Positions 1 to 7,206 of a DNA stretch of 62,284 bases are shown here, piece by piece. Source of the DNA: Nocardia otitidiscaviarum NBRC 14405 (GTDB lineage: Bacteria > Actinomycetota > Actinomycetes > Mycobacteriales > Mycobacteriaceae); assembly GCF_000308635.1 (NCBI RefSeq), contig NZ_BAGD01000123.1:1-62284 (forward strand), written 5' to 3'. The notes below the pieces were generated by a model. It searched no databases. It saw only the letters and a list, made by a program, of their open reading frames with translations, and was not told the DNA's origin. A program made the position numbers and the translations under genes. The first letter of the stretch is position 1, and each line of letters begins with the position of its first letter.

Positions 1-230
1 GCCGCCTTCACCTCCCCGGTGAGTCCGAGAAAGGTCTGCAAAAGCGTTGTCACCCAGAGGATGACCACCGCGATCAGAACGAGCGAGATGGCGGCCGAGC
101 CGCGCCCCGCGAGCACCCGCCACCCGACCTTGCGGGCCTTGAGAACAGCGGTCACCAACAGCGCCAACGCCGCGACGCCGAGCACGATGAGCAGGATCTG
201 AATCCAGCCGAAGGTCACCGGGAAAACCAT
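1..230 (-). CDS. N-terminus of a membrane protein (partial, runs off the window)
   Basis: Only the first 76 codons are present; the rest lies before base 1. The ATG is the complement of 228-230. The peptide begins MVFPVTFGWIQ and has two clear hydrophobic helices, at about residues 9-29 and 47-67, joined by a short basic loop (KARKVGW). It is therefore an inner-membrane protein with at least two N-terminal helices. No strong Shine-Dalgarno sequence precedes the ATG. A TACAAC six bases upstream could be a -10 for a leaderless message. Too little is visible to name a family. Membrane-anchored hydrolases of mycolic-acid bacteria sometimes start this way, but that is a guess. Confidence 0.55.
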   Translation of the reverse strand, partial: MVFPVTFGWIQILLIVLGVAALALLVTAVLKARKVGWRVLAGRGSAAISLVLIAVVILWVTTLLQTFLGLTGEVKA

Positions 231-367
231 GCGGTAGTTGTACCCGGTACGCCGGCGCCGACACCGCAGGTCGCACGGAAACCGGGCGTGTCCGCTCGGC
301 GCGCCGCCGAATGCGCCGACCGCGTCGCTCCGTCCGCATTCCGGCCGCGCGGCACCCGGACGACAAA

Positions 368-398
368 GGCCCGGCGACGCATCGCGCGTCGCCGGGCC
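368..398 (-). terminator. Hairpin terminator after the FadE5-like gene
   Basis: A 13-bp perfect stem, GGCCCGGCGACGC (368-380) with its complement (386-398) and a 5-nt loop. It lies 61 bases past the dehydrogenase stop. On the minus strand the stem is followed by a short T run (TTTG). It separates this gene from the membrane-protein gene. Confidence 0.7.
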
Positions 399-458
399 AC
401 TGTCACCTCTCGCGGGCTGTGGGGCCGCCGTCCCGGACCACCGGGCTACCGCGTCCCG

Positions 459-2282
459 TCAGAATGCCGCTTCGTCCAGGTGCATGATGTCGTTGTCGAT
501 GTTCTCGATGACGGTGCGGACGCCGCTCAGCAGGGGGAGCTTGTTCTTGGCGAACCAGGAGGCGACGCCGATCTTGCCGGTGTAGAACGCCTTGTCCTTG
601 TCGGCGGCTCCGGCGTCCAGGGCGGCCTGGGCGATCTTCGCCTGCTCCAGCAGTCGCCAGGCGATGACGAGATCGCCGGTGGCATAGAGGAATCGGACCG
701 AGCCGAGGCCGACCTTGTAGATCTCCTCGGGGTTCTGCTGGGCCGCCATCAGGTAGCCGGTGAGGACGGCGGCCATGGCCTGCACGTCGGCCAGGGCCGC
801 GCCGAGCAGCTTGCGCTCGGCGTCCAGGCCGGTGCCCTGGTCGACGAACTTCTGGATGAGCCCGGCGACGTGCGCCAGCGCCACGCCCTTGTCGCGAACG
901 ATCTTGCGGAAGAAGAAGTCCTGCGCCTGGATGGCGGTGGTGCCCTCGTACAGCGAGTCGATCTTCGAATCGCGGATGTACTGCTCGATCGGGTAGTCCT
1001 GCAGGAAGCCGGAGCCGCCGAGGGTCTGCAGCGATTCGGTGAGCATCTCGTAGGCGCGGTCGGAGCCGCAGCCCTTCACGATGGGCAGCAGCAGGTCGTT
1101 GACGCGCTCGGCGAGTTCGGCGTCGGCGCCGAAGTTCGCCTGTGCCACATCGGCGTTCTGGTAGGCAGCACAGTACATGTACAGCGCCCGCAGGCCCTCC
1201 GCGTACCCCTTCTGCGCGGCCAGCGAGCGGCGCACGTCCGGGTGGTGGGTGATGGTGACGCGCGGTGCGGTCTTGTCGGCCATCTGGGTGAGGTCCGCGC
1301 CCTGGACGCGCTGCTTGGCGTATTCGAGGGCGTTGAGGTAGCCGGTGGACAGCGTGCCGGTGGCCTTGGTGCCCACCATCATGCGCGCGTTCTCGATGAC
1401 CCGGAACATCTGCGCGATGCCGTTGTGGACGTCGCCGACCAGGTAGCCGACGGCGGGCTTCTCGCCGCCGAAGGTGATCTCGCAGGTGGGCGAGGACTTG
1501 ATGCCCATCTTGTGCTCGACACCGGTCACGTACGCGCCGTTGCGCTCGCCGAGCGCCATGGTCTCGGTGTCGAACAGGAACTTCGGCACGATGAACAGGG
1601 ATAGGCCCTTGGTGCCCGGTCCCGCACCCTCGGGGCGGGCCAGCACCAGGTGGAAGATGTTGTCGGCGGTGTCGCCCACATCGCCGCCGGAGATGAAGCG
1701 CTTGACGCCGGAGATGTGCCAGCTGCCGTCGGGCTGTTCGGTGGCCTTGGTGCGGCCCATGCCGACATCGGACCCGGCGTCGGGCTCGGTGAGCACCATG
1801 GTGCCGCCCCAGCGGTTCTCCCAGGCGTGCGCGGCCCAGCGCTTCTGCTCGTCGGTGCCCTCGGTGAAGATCACCTGGTGCATGAGCGGGCCCATATTGA
1901 AGAAGCTCGCGGAGTTGTTGGCGGCGACCAGCATTTCCTGGATGCCCCAGATCAGCGCGTTCGGCGCGGAGACACCGCCCATCTCCTCGGGCATGCCCAG
2001 CCCCGAGTAACCCGCCTCGTTGACCGCGGCCACGGTCTTCTTAAGCGACTCGGGCACGGTGATGTCGTAGGTCTCCGGCCGGAATTCCACCGGATTGCGA
2101 TCGGCGTCGACGAAGGAGGCCGCGATCGGCCCCGCCGCCAGTCGCTCCGCCTCCGACAGCATGGCCCGCGCCGTCTCGCTGTCCAGATCGCCGTAGGCGC
2201 CGCCGTCCAGCAGCGCCCCGATGCCTAGCACTTCGAACAAGTTGAACTCGATATCACGCAGGTTCGCCTTGTAGTGCGTCAC
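459..2282 (-). CDS. fadE5: Acyl-CoA dehydrogenase, FadE5-like
   Basis: A 607-residue FAD-dependent acyl-CoA dehydrogenase that would catalyse the first, alpha-beta desaturating step of beta-oxidation. The sequence closely follows the mycobacterial FadE5 (Rv0244c) family from end to end: N-terminus THYKANLRD, flavin-contact motif MVLTEPDAGSD at residues 162-172, the stretch ITHHPDVRRSL at 344-354, and the catalytic-glutamate motif LYEGTTAIQ at 444-452 (Glu446). It also ends in LDEAAF like that family. Length (about 610) and the extra C-terminal helical domain after residue 465 fit. FadE5 proteins accept a wide range of acyl-chain lengths. The ATG is the complement of 2280-2282. Upstream lie a dyad shared with the second dehydrogenase (2345-2358) and a KstR-like site. 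Family assignment is firm; substrate range is inferred from homologues. Confidence 0.93.
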   Translation of the reverse strand: MTHYKANLRDIEFNLFEVLGIGALLDGGAYGDLDSETARAMLSEAERLAAGPIAASFVDADRNPVEFRPETYDITVPESLKKTVAAVNEAGYSGLGMPEEMGGVSAPNALIWGIQEMLVAANNSASFFNMGPLMHQVIFTEGTDEQKRWAAHAWENRWGGTMVLTEPDAGSDVGMGRTKATEQPDGSWHISGVKRFISGGDVGDTADNIFHLVLARPEGAGPGTKGLSLFIVPKFLFDTETMALGERNGAYVTGVEHKMGIKSSPTCEITFGGEKPAVGYLVGDVHNGIAQMFRVIENARMMVGTKATGTLSTGYLNALEYAKQRVQGADLTQMADKTAPRVTITHHPDVRRSLAAQKGYAEGLRALYMYCAAYQNADVAQANFGADAELAERVNDLLLPIVKGCGSDRAYEMLTESLQTLGGSGFLQDYPIEQYIRDSKIDSLYEGTTAIQAQDFFFRKIVRDKGVALAHVAGLIQKFVDQGTGLDAERKLLGAALADVQAMAAVLTGYLMAAQQNPEEIYKVGLGSVRFLYATGDLVIAWRLLEQAKIAQAALDAGAADKDKAFYTGKIGVASWFAKNKLPLLSGVRTVIENIDNDIMHLDEAAF

Positions 2283-2344
2283 GGGCCCGGCCTCCTAAGC
2301 CATCGATGATCGAATAACTGGAGGTTGCCGTACGTTTGTCCTGT

Positions 2345-2358
2345 TACGCAACCGTAGG
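2345..2358. promoter_or_regulatory. Putative TetR-type operator upstream of the FadE5-like gene
   Basis: TACGCAACCGTAGG differs from TACGCACACGTAGG, the core of the clear dyad at 6391-6408, only by swapping two central bases. It lies 63 bases upstream of the FadE5-like start. Inference: the TetR protein encoded at 6475-7101 may control both dehydrogenase genes. Confidence 0.45.
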
Positions 2359-2419
2359 TTCTTGTGCAACGAGGCGCATAGGGGTCGGACCGGGGCGCGC
2401 CCGAAGATAGCGGGGTCTA

Positions 2420-2433
2420 TGGAACCTGTTTCA
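2420..2433. promoter_or_regulatory. Sequence matching the KstR operator consensus
   Basis: TGGAACCTGTTTCA matches TNNAACNNGTTNNA, the published operator of the sterol-catabolism repressor KstR, at all eight fixed positions. It is 138 bases upstream of the FadE5-like gene and overlaps the stop codon of the dehydrogenase remnant. About one such match is expected by chance in a window this size, so this is weak evidence. Confidence 0.25.
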
Positions 2434-2518
2434 CAGGCTCACGACACAAGCCCCAGCCAGCACACGAGCCCGACCGAGCACCTGCTCTAACCGCTCCACG
2501 TGGGTCGCCGTGCGATAC
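2431..2518 (-). pseudogene. Remnant of the 3' end of an acyl-CoA dehydrogenase gene
   Basis: Read on the minus strand, this stretch ends in VERLEQVLGRARVLAGACVVSL then a TGA stop. The intact dehydrogenase encoded at 4399-6318 ends in AERFEQVLGRVRGLAGAYSMSA. DNA identity from 2448 onward is about 44 of 52 bases by eye against 4416 onward, including a 19-base exact match (2469-2487 with 4437-4455). Nothing upstream of the last 25 or so codons can be recognised, so it is a truncated copy. It is one of two direct repeats, 1968 bases apart, that bracket the DUF4143 ATPase gene. Confidence 0.75.
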
Positions 2519-2672
2519 ACGAATTCGTGGACGCACACCCGCCGAACCCTGATTGCGAAATATTTGCCACCCAGATGCACCGACGCCTGCTGAGAGATCG
2601 CGCACAAGCAGTGCGACCAGCCCGACGCAGAGCGGTGACGAGCCGGGGCCGGGCCGTCGCCTCGGCTCCGGG

Positions 2673-2833
2673 AGCGGCGAGATGCGCACGCAGGTGGCGG
2701 CAATCCGCGCACGTAACCAGCGGCAGTTCGCGCACAGCGTGAGCGGCAATCCGCGCACTTACCTAGCGGCAATCCGCGCAGCTGGAAAGCGGCAAGACGC
2801 TCACCACATACACGGCAGAACGCGCACATCATG
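2673..2833. repeat. Seven tandem copies of a 23-bp repeat
   Basis: Units start at 2673, 2696, 2719, 2742, 2765, 2788 and 2811, all exactly 23 bases with no gaps. The conserved part is AGCGGCAATCCGCGCAC followed by six variable bases, often TTACCT-like. The central units (2696, 2742, 2765) carry the inner dyad GCGG-CAAT-CCGC. The outer units are degraded (GCGGCGAGATGC, ACGGCAGAACGC). The array ends inside the promoter of the DUF4143 ATPase gene. There are no spacers, so it is not a CRISPR array. It could be a multi-site operator for a protein that binds each unit, or a recognition array for the ATPase or nuclease-like product itself. No similar array was noticed elsewhere in the window. Confidence 0.9.
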
Positions 2834-2848
2834 TGTCATGATGGTGGC

Positions 2849-4117
2849 GTGACCTCGTCGTTTTCTTCATCGCCGATCGGCCGGATCCTTCCCCGCCACG
2901 CCCACTCGGCTGTGCATGAAGCACTCGGGGATACCCGCGTCGTCCTAGTCAATGGAGCACGCCAATGCGGCAAGAGCACCTTGGTCGCCCGCATAGCCAG
3001 GGAGATCGGTGCGACCTGGCGGAGCCTCGACAACCCCGAGACACGGCAGGCTGCCAGCTATGACCCCACTCAGTTCGTCCTCGACACTTCGCCCCTTGTG
3101 ATCGACGAGGTGCAACGCGTACCGGAACTGCTGCTGGCCATCAAAGAGACCGTCGACGCCGACGGTCGGCCGGGCCGGTTCCTCCTGACCGGGTCCGCTC
3201 GTGTCATGGCACTGCGCAGCGTGCCGGATGCTCTTCCCGGACGCATGGAGACGATCGAACTCTGGCCACTGTCTCAGGGTGAGATCGATGGCGCGCCGGA
3301 CAGGTTCGTCGACTGCGCATTCGAACGAGGACCAGAGTTGCGGCACGAAGGGACCGAAAGTCGTGACGACTACGTCGAGCGGATCGCGCGGGGCGGATTC
3401 CCGGAAGCTGTTGCGCGGGAGGGCAAGCGGCGGTCCCGGTTCTTCTCGTCGTATATCGCCGATCTGATCAATCGAGACGTGATGCAGCTCTCGGAGATTG
3501 AACGCACGACGGAGATGTTCGCCCTGATCAACCTGGTCGCGGCCAGGTCTGGTCAACTCCTGGTTCCCGGCGCTCTCGGCAACGAACTGGGCATATCCAA
3601 AGACACCGTCGCCCGCTACCTGCGTCTGCTGGAGGAGGTTTTTCTGATCAAGCGAATACCCGCGTGGTCACGAAACCTGACCACTCGGGCCGTCGCAACA
3701 TCCAAAGTGATCATGGCCGACGCCGGTATCGCAGCGCATCTGTGCGGGGCCGACCCCCGCACGCTGCGCGCGGTCAACGGCCCGCTCGGGCCACTGCTGG
3801 AAGGTTTCGTGGCAGCCGAAATCGCCCGACAGCTCACCTGGTCCGATCAGGACGCCCGTATGTTCCACTACCGAACCCGCGACAATGTCGAAGTCGACAT
3901 CGTTCTCGAGAACAACCGCCGAGAAGTGATCGCCATCGAGGTAAAGGCCGCCGCTACCGTGAAGAGCGAAGACTTCCGCGGTCTGCGGCATCTCGCGGAA
4001 CGCCTGGGTAACGACCTCCTCGCCGGATACGTGCTCTACACCGGCACCGAAACCCTGCCGTTCGGGCCGAAATTCCGCGCCCTGCCGGTCAGCGCACTGT
4101 GGAACACACGACCATGA
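2849..4117 (+). CDS. AAA-family ATPase with DUF4143 domain
   Basis: A 422-residue protein of the widespread AAA_14/DUF4143 family, whose biological role is unknown. Seen: Walker A GARQCGKS at residues 36-43, Walker B LVIDEV at 83-88 and a sensor-like LTGSAR near 115. A winged-helix-like stretch (LGNELGISKDTVARYLRLLEE) follows near 235-260. The C-terminal domain has E (FVAAEI), D (VEVDIVLE) and E-x-K (AIEVKAA) in the order of a PD-(D/E)XK nuclease-like fold. I place the start at GTG 2849, because CATGAT (2837-2842) sits six bases before it as a leaderless -10. An in-frame ATG at 2831 would add six residues but lies in the last 23-bp repeat. The gene stands alone between two copies of a dehydrogenase gene end, which suggests insertion. 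Confidence 0.88.
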   Translation: MTSSFSSSPIGRILPRHAHSAVHEALGDTRVVLVNGARQCGKSTLVARIAREIGATWRSLDNPETRQAASYDPTQFVLDTSPLVIDEVQRVPELLLAIKETVDADGRPGRFLLTGSARVMALRSVPDALPGRMETIELWPLSQGEIDGAPDRFVDCAFERGPELRHEGTESRDDYVERIARGGFPEAVAREGKRRSRFFSSYIADLINRDVMQLSEIERTTEMFALINLVAARSGQLLVPGALGNELGISKDTVARYLRLLEEVFLIKRIPAWSRNLTTRAVATSKVIMADAGIAAHLCGADPRTLRAVNGPLGPLLEGFVAAEIARQLTWSDQDARMFHYRTRDNVEVDIVLENNRREVIAIEVKAAATVKSEDFRGLRHLAERLGNDLLAGYVLYTGTETLPFGPKFRALPVSALWNTRP

Positions 4118-4150
4118 TCGCATCCTGAAAGCCACGGGCACGATGGATCT

Positions 4151-4179
4151 CTCGGGCCGCGATCCGGAGGTGGCCCGAG
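4151..4179 (+). terminator. Hairpin after the DUF4143 ATPase gene
   Basis: CTCGGGCC (4151-4158) pairs with GGCCCGAG (4172-4179) across a 13-nt loop, 33 bases past the stop. There is no T tract. It is probably a weak intrinsic terminator. Confidence 0.5.
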
Positions 4180-4218
4180 TCCCGTCAGGGGCCAAATACC
4201 TCACTGTCGATCCAGTGA

Positions 4219-4258
4219 CAAACAAGCAATCGAGAGTGGGGCACTGTGAGCTTGTTTG
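4219..4258. repeat. Inverted repeat, 9-bp arms
   Basis: CAAACAAGC (4219-4227) and GCTTGTTTG (4250-4258) are perfect reverse complements, 22 bases apart. They lie in A/T-richer DNA between the ATPase gene and the dehydrogenase gene. Possibly the end of an inserted segment or a protein site; its function is not known. Confidence 0.4.
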
Positions 4259-4398
4259 ACATCGTTCATCACACGGGTGTACGGGTAGCGATATCAAGGC
4301 CGTGCGGCGGCGGCTCTCGCTGAGTATGACCAGCCATCGTGCCCGGGTGCTGTACGTTGCACCGTCTGCCGCGCCCGATGTCGTTGCCGCTGGCTGGT

Positions 4399-6318
4399 CT
4401 ACGCACTCATGGAGTAAGCCCCGGCCAGCCCACGAACCCGACCGAGCACCTGCTCGAATCGTTCCGCATCGGCCACTGGACGACGCACGAGGTCCAGGGC
4501 CCGCACCTGCTGGGCCTTGGTCGCCGAAGGTTTTCCGTTCAGCGTGACGGCGTGCTTCGAGAAGTCGCGCACGAACAGGTCGAAGAGTTGGTCGAGGATT
4601 GCCGGGTCGGTGCCTTCGATGGCGGCTTGTTCCAGGATGAGTTGGGCGTACGGGAGCATCGTGAACAGCTCGCCGAGGGCGAAGAGGAAGTCGACGTCCT
4701 GTTGTTGGGCGGGGGTGGGGGTGGCGGTGGCGAGGAGGGTTTGGAAGGCGAGGGCCTGGTCGAGGAAGACGGCTACGTTCGGGATGTGGGCGTGCTGTTC
4801 GAAGATCGGGCGCCAGTCGGCGAAGCGGATGCGGCCCAGGCCCTTGCTGGGGCCCTGGTGGAAGAGGAATTCGTCGTCGGCGGGGTCGCGGCGGGTGGGG
4901 ACGGGAGGGTGTGTGGCGCGGGCGAATTCGGTCCGCAGCTTGGGCACCGCTTTGCTCGCCGGGGTGGCGGCGCGGCGGCTGGCCCAGCTGAGGGCTTCGG
5001 AGACGGCGCGTACGGCGCGCTTGGGGGCGAGTGCGGCGCCGGGCAGGTAGCGCAGGGCGGCCAGGCCCGCGTCGGCGGGGTGGAACATGTAGGCGGGCAT
5101 GAACTTCAGTGACAGGGCCAGGTTCACGTGCACCGTGCCCTCCAGGCGTGGCAGGCCGAACATGCCGATCATGGCCATCGGGAAGTACGCGTCGTTCTCG
5201 AAGCCGCGGGCGGCGATCACGTCGGCGATGTCCTCGTAGAGCCGCTGGCCCTGCCGGGTCACCGACATCTTCTCGATGGCGTTGAACAGCAGATAGCGGC
5301 GGTCGTCCGCGTGCGCCGAGCGCATGTAGTCGATGGCGCGTTCGCTGTAGAGCTTCATGCCGATCAGGCGGGCGTAGTTGTCCGCCAGCAGTGCGCGCAC
5401 CTGCGGGAACTCGGTCACTCTGTGGCCGAACAGGATTCGGTTCTCGGCGTGGGTGACAGCCTCGTACATGGCGTGCTCGCACGCGCCCACCGCCCCGAAA
5501 CCGAGATTGAACTTGCCGACGTTCACGGTGTTCATGGCGGCGTCGAAGGCGTCGCGGCCGGTGTGCAGGATGTCCTCCTCGCGCACCGGGTAGTTGTCGA
5601 GATCGAAAGCGGCGACGTACATCTGGGAATCGACGACGTTCTTGCGCAGCCTGTAATTCCGGTGCCGGGAGTCGGCGGCGAAGAACAGGTAGCCGGAGTA
5701 CTCCTCGTCGGTCATCTTCCGCTGGAAGTCGGCCGAGTCGATGACGGGTTTGTCGGCGCGGCGGCCGAACACCGAAACCATCGCGGCCGCATTGCCATTG
5801 CCGATGTAGTACTTGCCGCCGGTGGCGGTGAAGCCGCCGCGCGCCTTCGGCTCCAGGATCATGTCGGTGGAGTAGATGTCCGCGCCGTGCGCCTGCTCGG
5901 AGAGGCCGAAGGCGAAGATCTCACCGGAGTCGAGCGCGGCGGCGGCGCGCGCCTTGGCGGCCGCGTTGTGGCTCTGCCAGATGGGTCCGAGGCCGAGAAT
6001 GGTGACCTGCCAGACGTACCAATACTGCATGCCGTAGAAGCCGAGGATCTTGGACATCATGGCGATGCGGGCGGTGTCCCAACGCTTGTTGGGATCGCCG
6101 TCGGCCTGCGCGGCGGGAGTGAGGAAGGTGGCGAACACCTTCTCGCTCTTCACGAAGTCGAGGAAGTCGGAGTACCAGACCCGATCGCGGCTGTCCGCGA
6201 GCAGCCTCGCCTTGCCCTTGCGCTCGAACCACTCCACGGTGGCGCGCAGCAGGCGGCGGGTCTCCGCGTCGAACTCGGCGAACTCGCAGGTCTTGGGGTT
6301 GAACAGGGTGTCGTTCAC
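4399..6318 (-). CDS. Large acyl-CoA dehydrogenase/oxidase-family flavoenzyme
   Basis: A 639-residue member of the acyl-CoA dehydrogenase/oxidase superfamily, longer than the usual 380-400 residues. The flavin-side motif FGLSEQAHGADIYST at residues 137-151 corresponds to the TEP-GSD region of classical dehydrogenases, and GGKYYIGNGNAAAMVSVFG follows at 167-185. Helical and C-terminal oxidase-like domains fill the rest. It probably oxidises an acyl-CoA with FAD, but whether the electron acceptor is ETF or oxygen cannot be told. A divergent TetR gene and the dyad at 6391-6408 suggest local control. The last 25 or so codons are duplicated as a remnant near 2431. Start ATG is the complement of 6316-6318, with a GGAGG-like site upstream (complement of 6325-6330). 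Confidence 0.85.
   Translation of the reverse strand: MNDTLFNPKTCEFAEFDAETRRLLRATVEWFERKGKARLLADSRDRVWYSDFLDFVKSEKVFATFLTPAAQADGDPNKRWDTARIAMMSKILGFYGMQYWYVWQVTILGLGPIWQSHNAAAKARAAAALDSGEIFAFGLSEQAHGADIYSTDMILEPKARGGFTATGGKYYIGNGNAAAMVSVFGRRADKPVIDSADFQRKMTDEEYSGYLFFAADSRHRNYRLRKNVVDSQMYVAAFDLDNYPVREEDILHTGRDAFDAAMNTVNVGKFNLGFGAVGACEHAMYEAVTHAENRILFGHRVTEFPQVRALLADNYARLIGMKLYSERAIDYMRSAHADDRRYLLFNAIEKMSVTRQGQRLYEDIADVIAARGFENDAYFPMAMIGMFGLPRLEGTVHVNLALSLKFMPAYMFHPADAGLAALRYLPGAALAPKRAVRAVSEALSWASRRAATPASKAVPKLRTEFARATHPPVPTRRDPADDEFLFHQGPSKGLGRIRFADWRPIFEQHAHIPNVAVFLDQALAFQTLLATATPTPAQQQDVDFLFALGELFTMLPYAQLILEQAAIEGTDPAILDQLFDLFVRDFSKHAVTLNGKPSATKAQQVRALDLVRRPVADAERFEQVLGRVRGLAGAYSMSA
4416..4486. 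repeat. Direct-repeat partner of the 2448-2518 remnant
   Basis: This is the 3' coding end of the intact dehydrogenase gene. It matches 2448-2518 at a constant offset of 1968 bases, with an exact 19-base core at 4437-4455. The two copies bracket the DUF4143 ATPase gene and its repeat array. Confidence 0.75.
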
Positions 6319-6390
6319 GGTCGGCTCCTCCGGCCCCGGGCGGCGGCGCGCGGGACGATCCGGCTAATTTCATTCGCGACTGTAGCATTA

Positions 6391-6408
6391 TCCTACGCAC
6401 ACGTAGGA
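6391..6408. promoter_or_regulatory. Operator dyad between a dehydrogenase gene and its divergent TetR gene
   Basis: TCCTACG-CACA-CGTAGGA has perfect 7-bp arms around four bases. It lies 72 bases upstream of the dehydrogenase start and 66 bases upstream of the TetR start. Size and placement fit a TetR dimer site that controls both directions. A near copy of the core occurs at 2345-2358. Confidence 0.7.
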
Positions 6409-6474
6409 AACGATCATGTGAAACCCCGTGACCAGCCGATCACCACGGCGCGGGCGCTGCTATCGTCGGTGCCC

Positions 6475-7101
6475 ATGGGTACCGAACCGGCTGTCCGGCC
6501 GCGCCAGCGCGCACAGCATCTCGGGCCCGAGCGCCGCCGCCCGCAGGTGCTGGACACCGCCCTGGAGATCGCGGTGGAGAGCGGCATCGCGGCCGTGACC
6601 ATCGCCGCCGTGGCCGACCGCATGAAGGTCACCCGCCCGGTCGTCTACGCCTGCTTCGCCGATCGGGTGGAACTCATCGAGGCGCTCATGCGGCGCGAGG
6701 AGGACTATCTGCTGCGCGGCATTCTCGACGTGCTGCCGCGGCGGCGGGTGGAGGCCGACGAGGCGGTGTTCGTGGAGGGGTTCCGCGCCCTGCTGCACGT
6801 GGTCGCCAACCGCCCCGAGAGTTGGCGGCTCCTCTACGGCAACCCCGACCCGGCGGTGGCCGACTCCTTCGGCCGCGGCCGACAACTCGCGGTGGAACGC
6901 TGCACCCGCCGCCTCCGGCCCACCCTGCGCGCCTGGGACACCGCGGACGCCGACCGCAAACTTCCCGCGCTGGTGGAACTCTGGGTTTCCGCGGGTGAGG
7001 GCGCGGTCCGCACCCTGCTGACCGGCGCGGGTGAGTGGACCCCCGACACCCTGGGCGAATTCGTCGGCGCGGCGGTGTACCGAGCACTCCGCCACGCCTG
7101 A
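6475..7101 (+). CDS. TetR-family transcriptional regulator
   Basis: A 208-residue TetR-type repressor. The helix-turn-helix lies at about residues 25-65: RPQVLDTALEIAVESGIAAVTIAAVADRMKVTRPVVYACFADRVELIEALM. The rest is the variable ligand-binding domain. It is divergent from the large acyl-CoA dehydrogenase gene, with a perfect 7-4-7 dyad between them, so it most likely represses that gene in response to an acyl-CoA or related ligand (inference). Start ATG 6475 is chosen because TATCGT at 6461-6466 fits a leaderless -10. The much longer open frame upstream is antisense to the dehydrogenase and is not coding. Confidence 0.88.
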   Translation: MGTEPAVRPRQRAQHLGPERRRPQVLDTALEIAVESGIAAVTIAAVADRMKVTRPVVYACFADRVELIEALMRREEDYLLRGILDVLPRRRVEADEAVFVEGFRALLHVVANRPESWRLLYGNPDPAVADSFGRGRQLAVERCTRRLRPTLRAWDTADADRKLPALVELWVSAGEGAVRTLLTGAGEWTPDTLGEFVGAAVYRALRHA

Positions 7102-7206
7102 GAATTCGCTCGCCCTACACGCCCGAGTAATCCGGACACTCCGCACCTTTGGTGCAAGAGCGCTACTTTCGACGTGCGTCAACGGCACGTGACAAGGAGC
7201 TCCCCT

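Larger units (their letters stand above)
2283..2848. other. 566-base intergenic region with operator-like sites, a gene remnant and tandem repeats
   Basis: No intact gene. In order it holds: promoter and operator-like DNA of the FadE5-like gene (2283-2433); a decayed copy of the 3' end of an acyl-CoA dehydrogenase gene (2431-2518); a perfect 12-bp palindrome CACGAATTCGTG (2518-2529); about 140 bases with no feature I recognise; and seven 23-bp tandem repeats (2673-2833) running into the promoter of the ATPase gene. Minus-strand reading frames across the repeats give Cys- and Arg-rich peptides in every frame. They are artefacts of the repeat, because a 23-bp period cannot keep one frame. Confidence 0.75.

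Noticed and set aside
2594..2605. Extra copy of the 23-bp repeat (GATCGCGCAC) upstream of the array
   Set aside because: The shared CGCGCAC is 84 bases from the next one, not a multiple of 23, and the rest of the unit does not match.
2417..2832. Cys/Arg-rich minus-strand reading frames across the repeat array
   Set aside because: All three frames give similar peptides because of the repeat, and the 23-bp period breaks any one frame. Only the last ~25 codons of one frame match a real protein, as a remnant.
2673..2833. CRISPR array
   Set aside because: Units touch each other with no spacers, and no cas genes are present.
3668..5482. 604-codon minus-strand open frame across the ATPase and dehydrogenase genes
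   Set aside because: Arg/Pro-rich shadow product; it overlaps two convincing genes in other frames.
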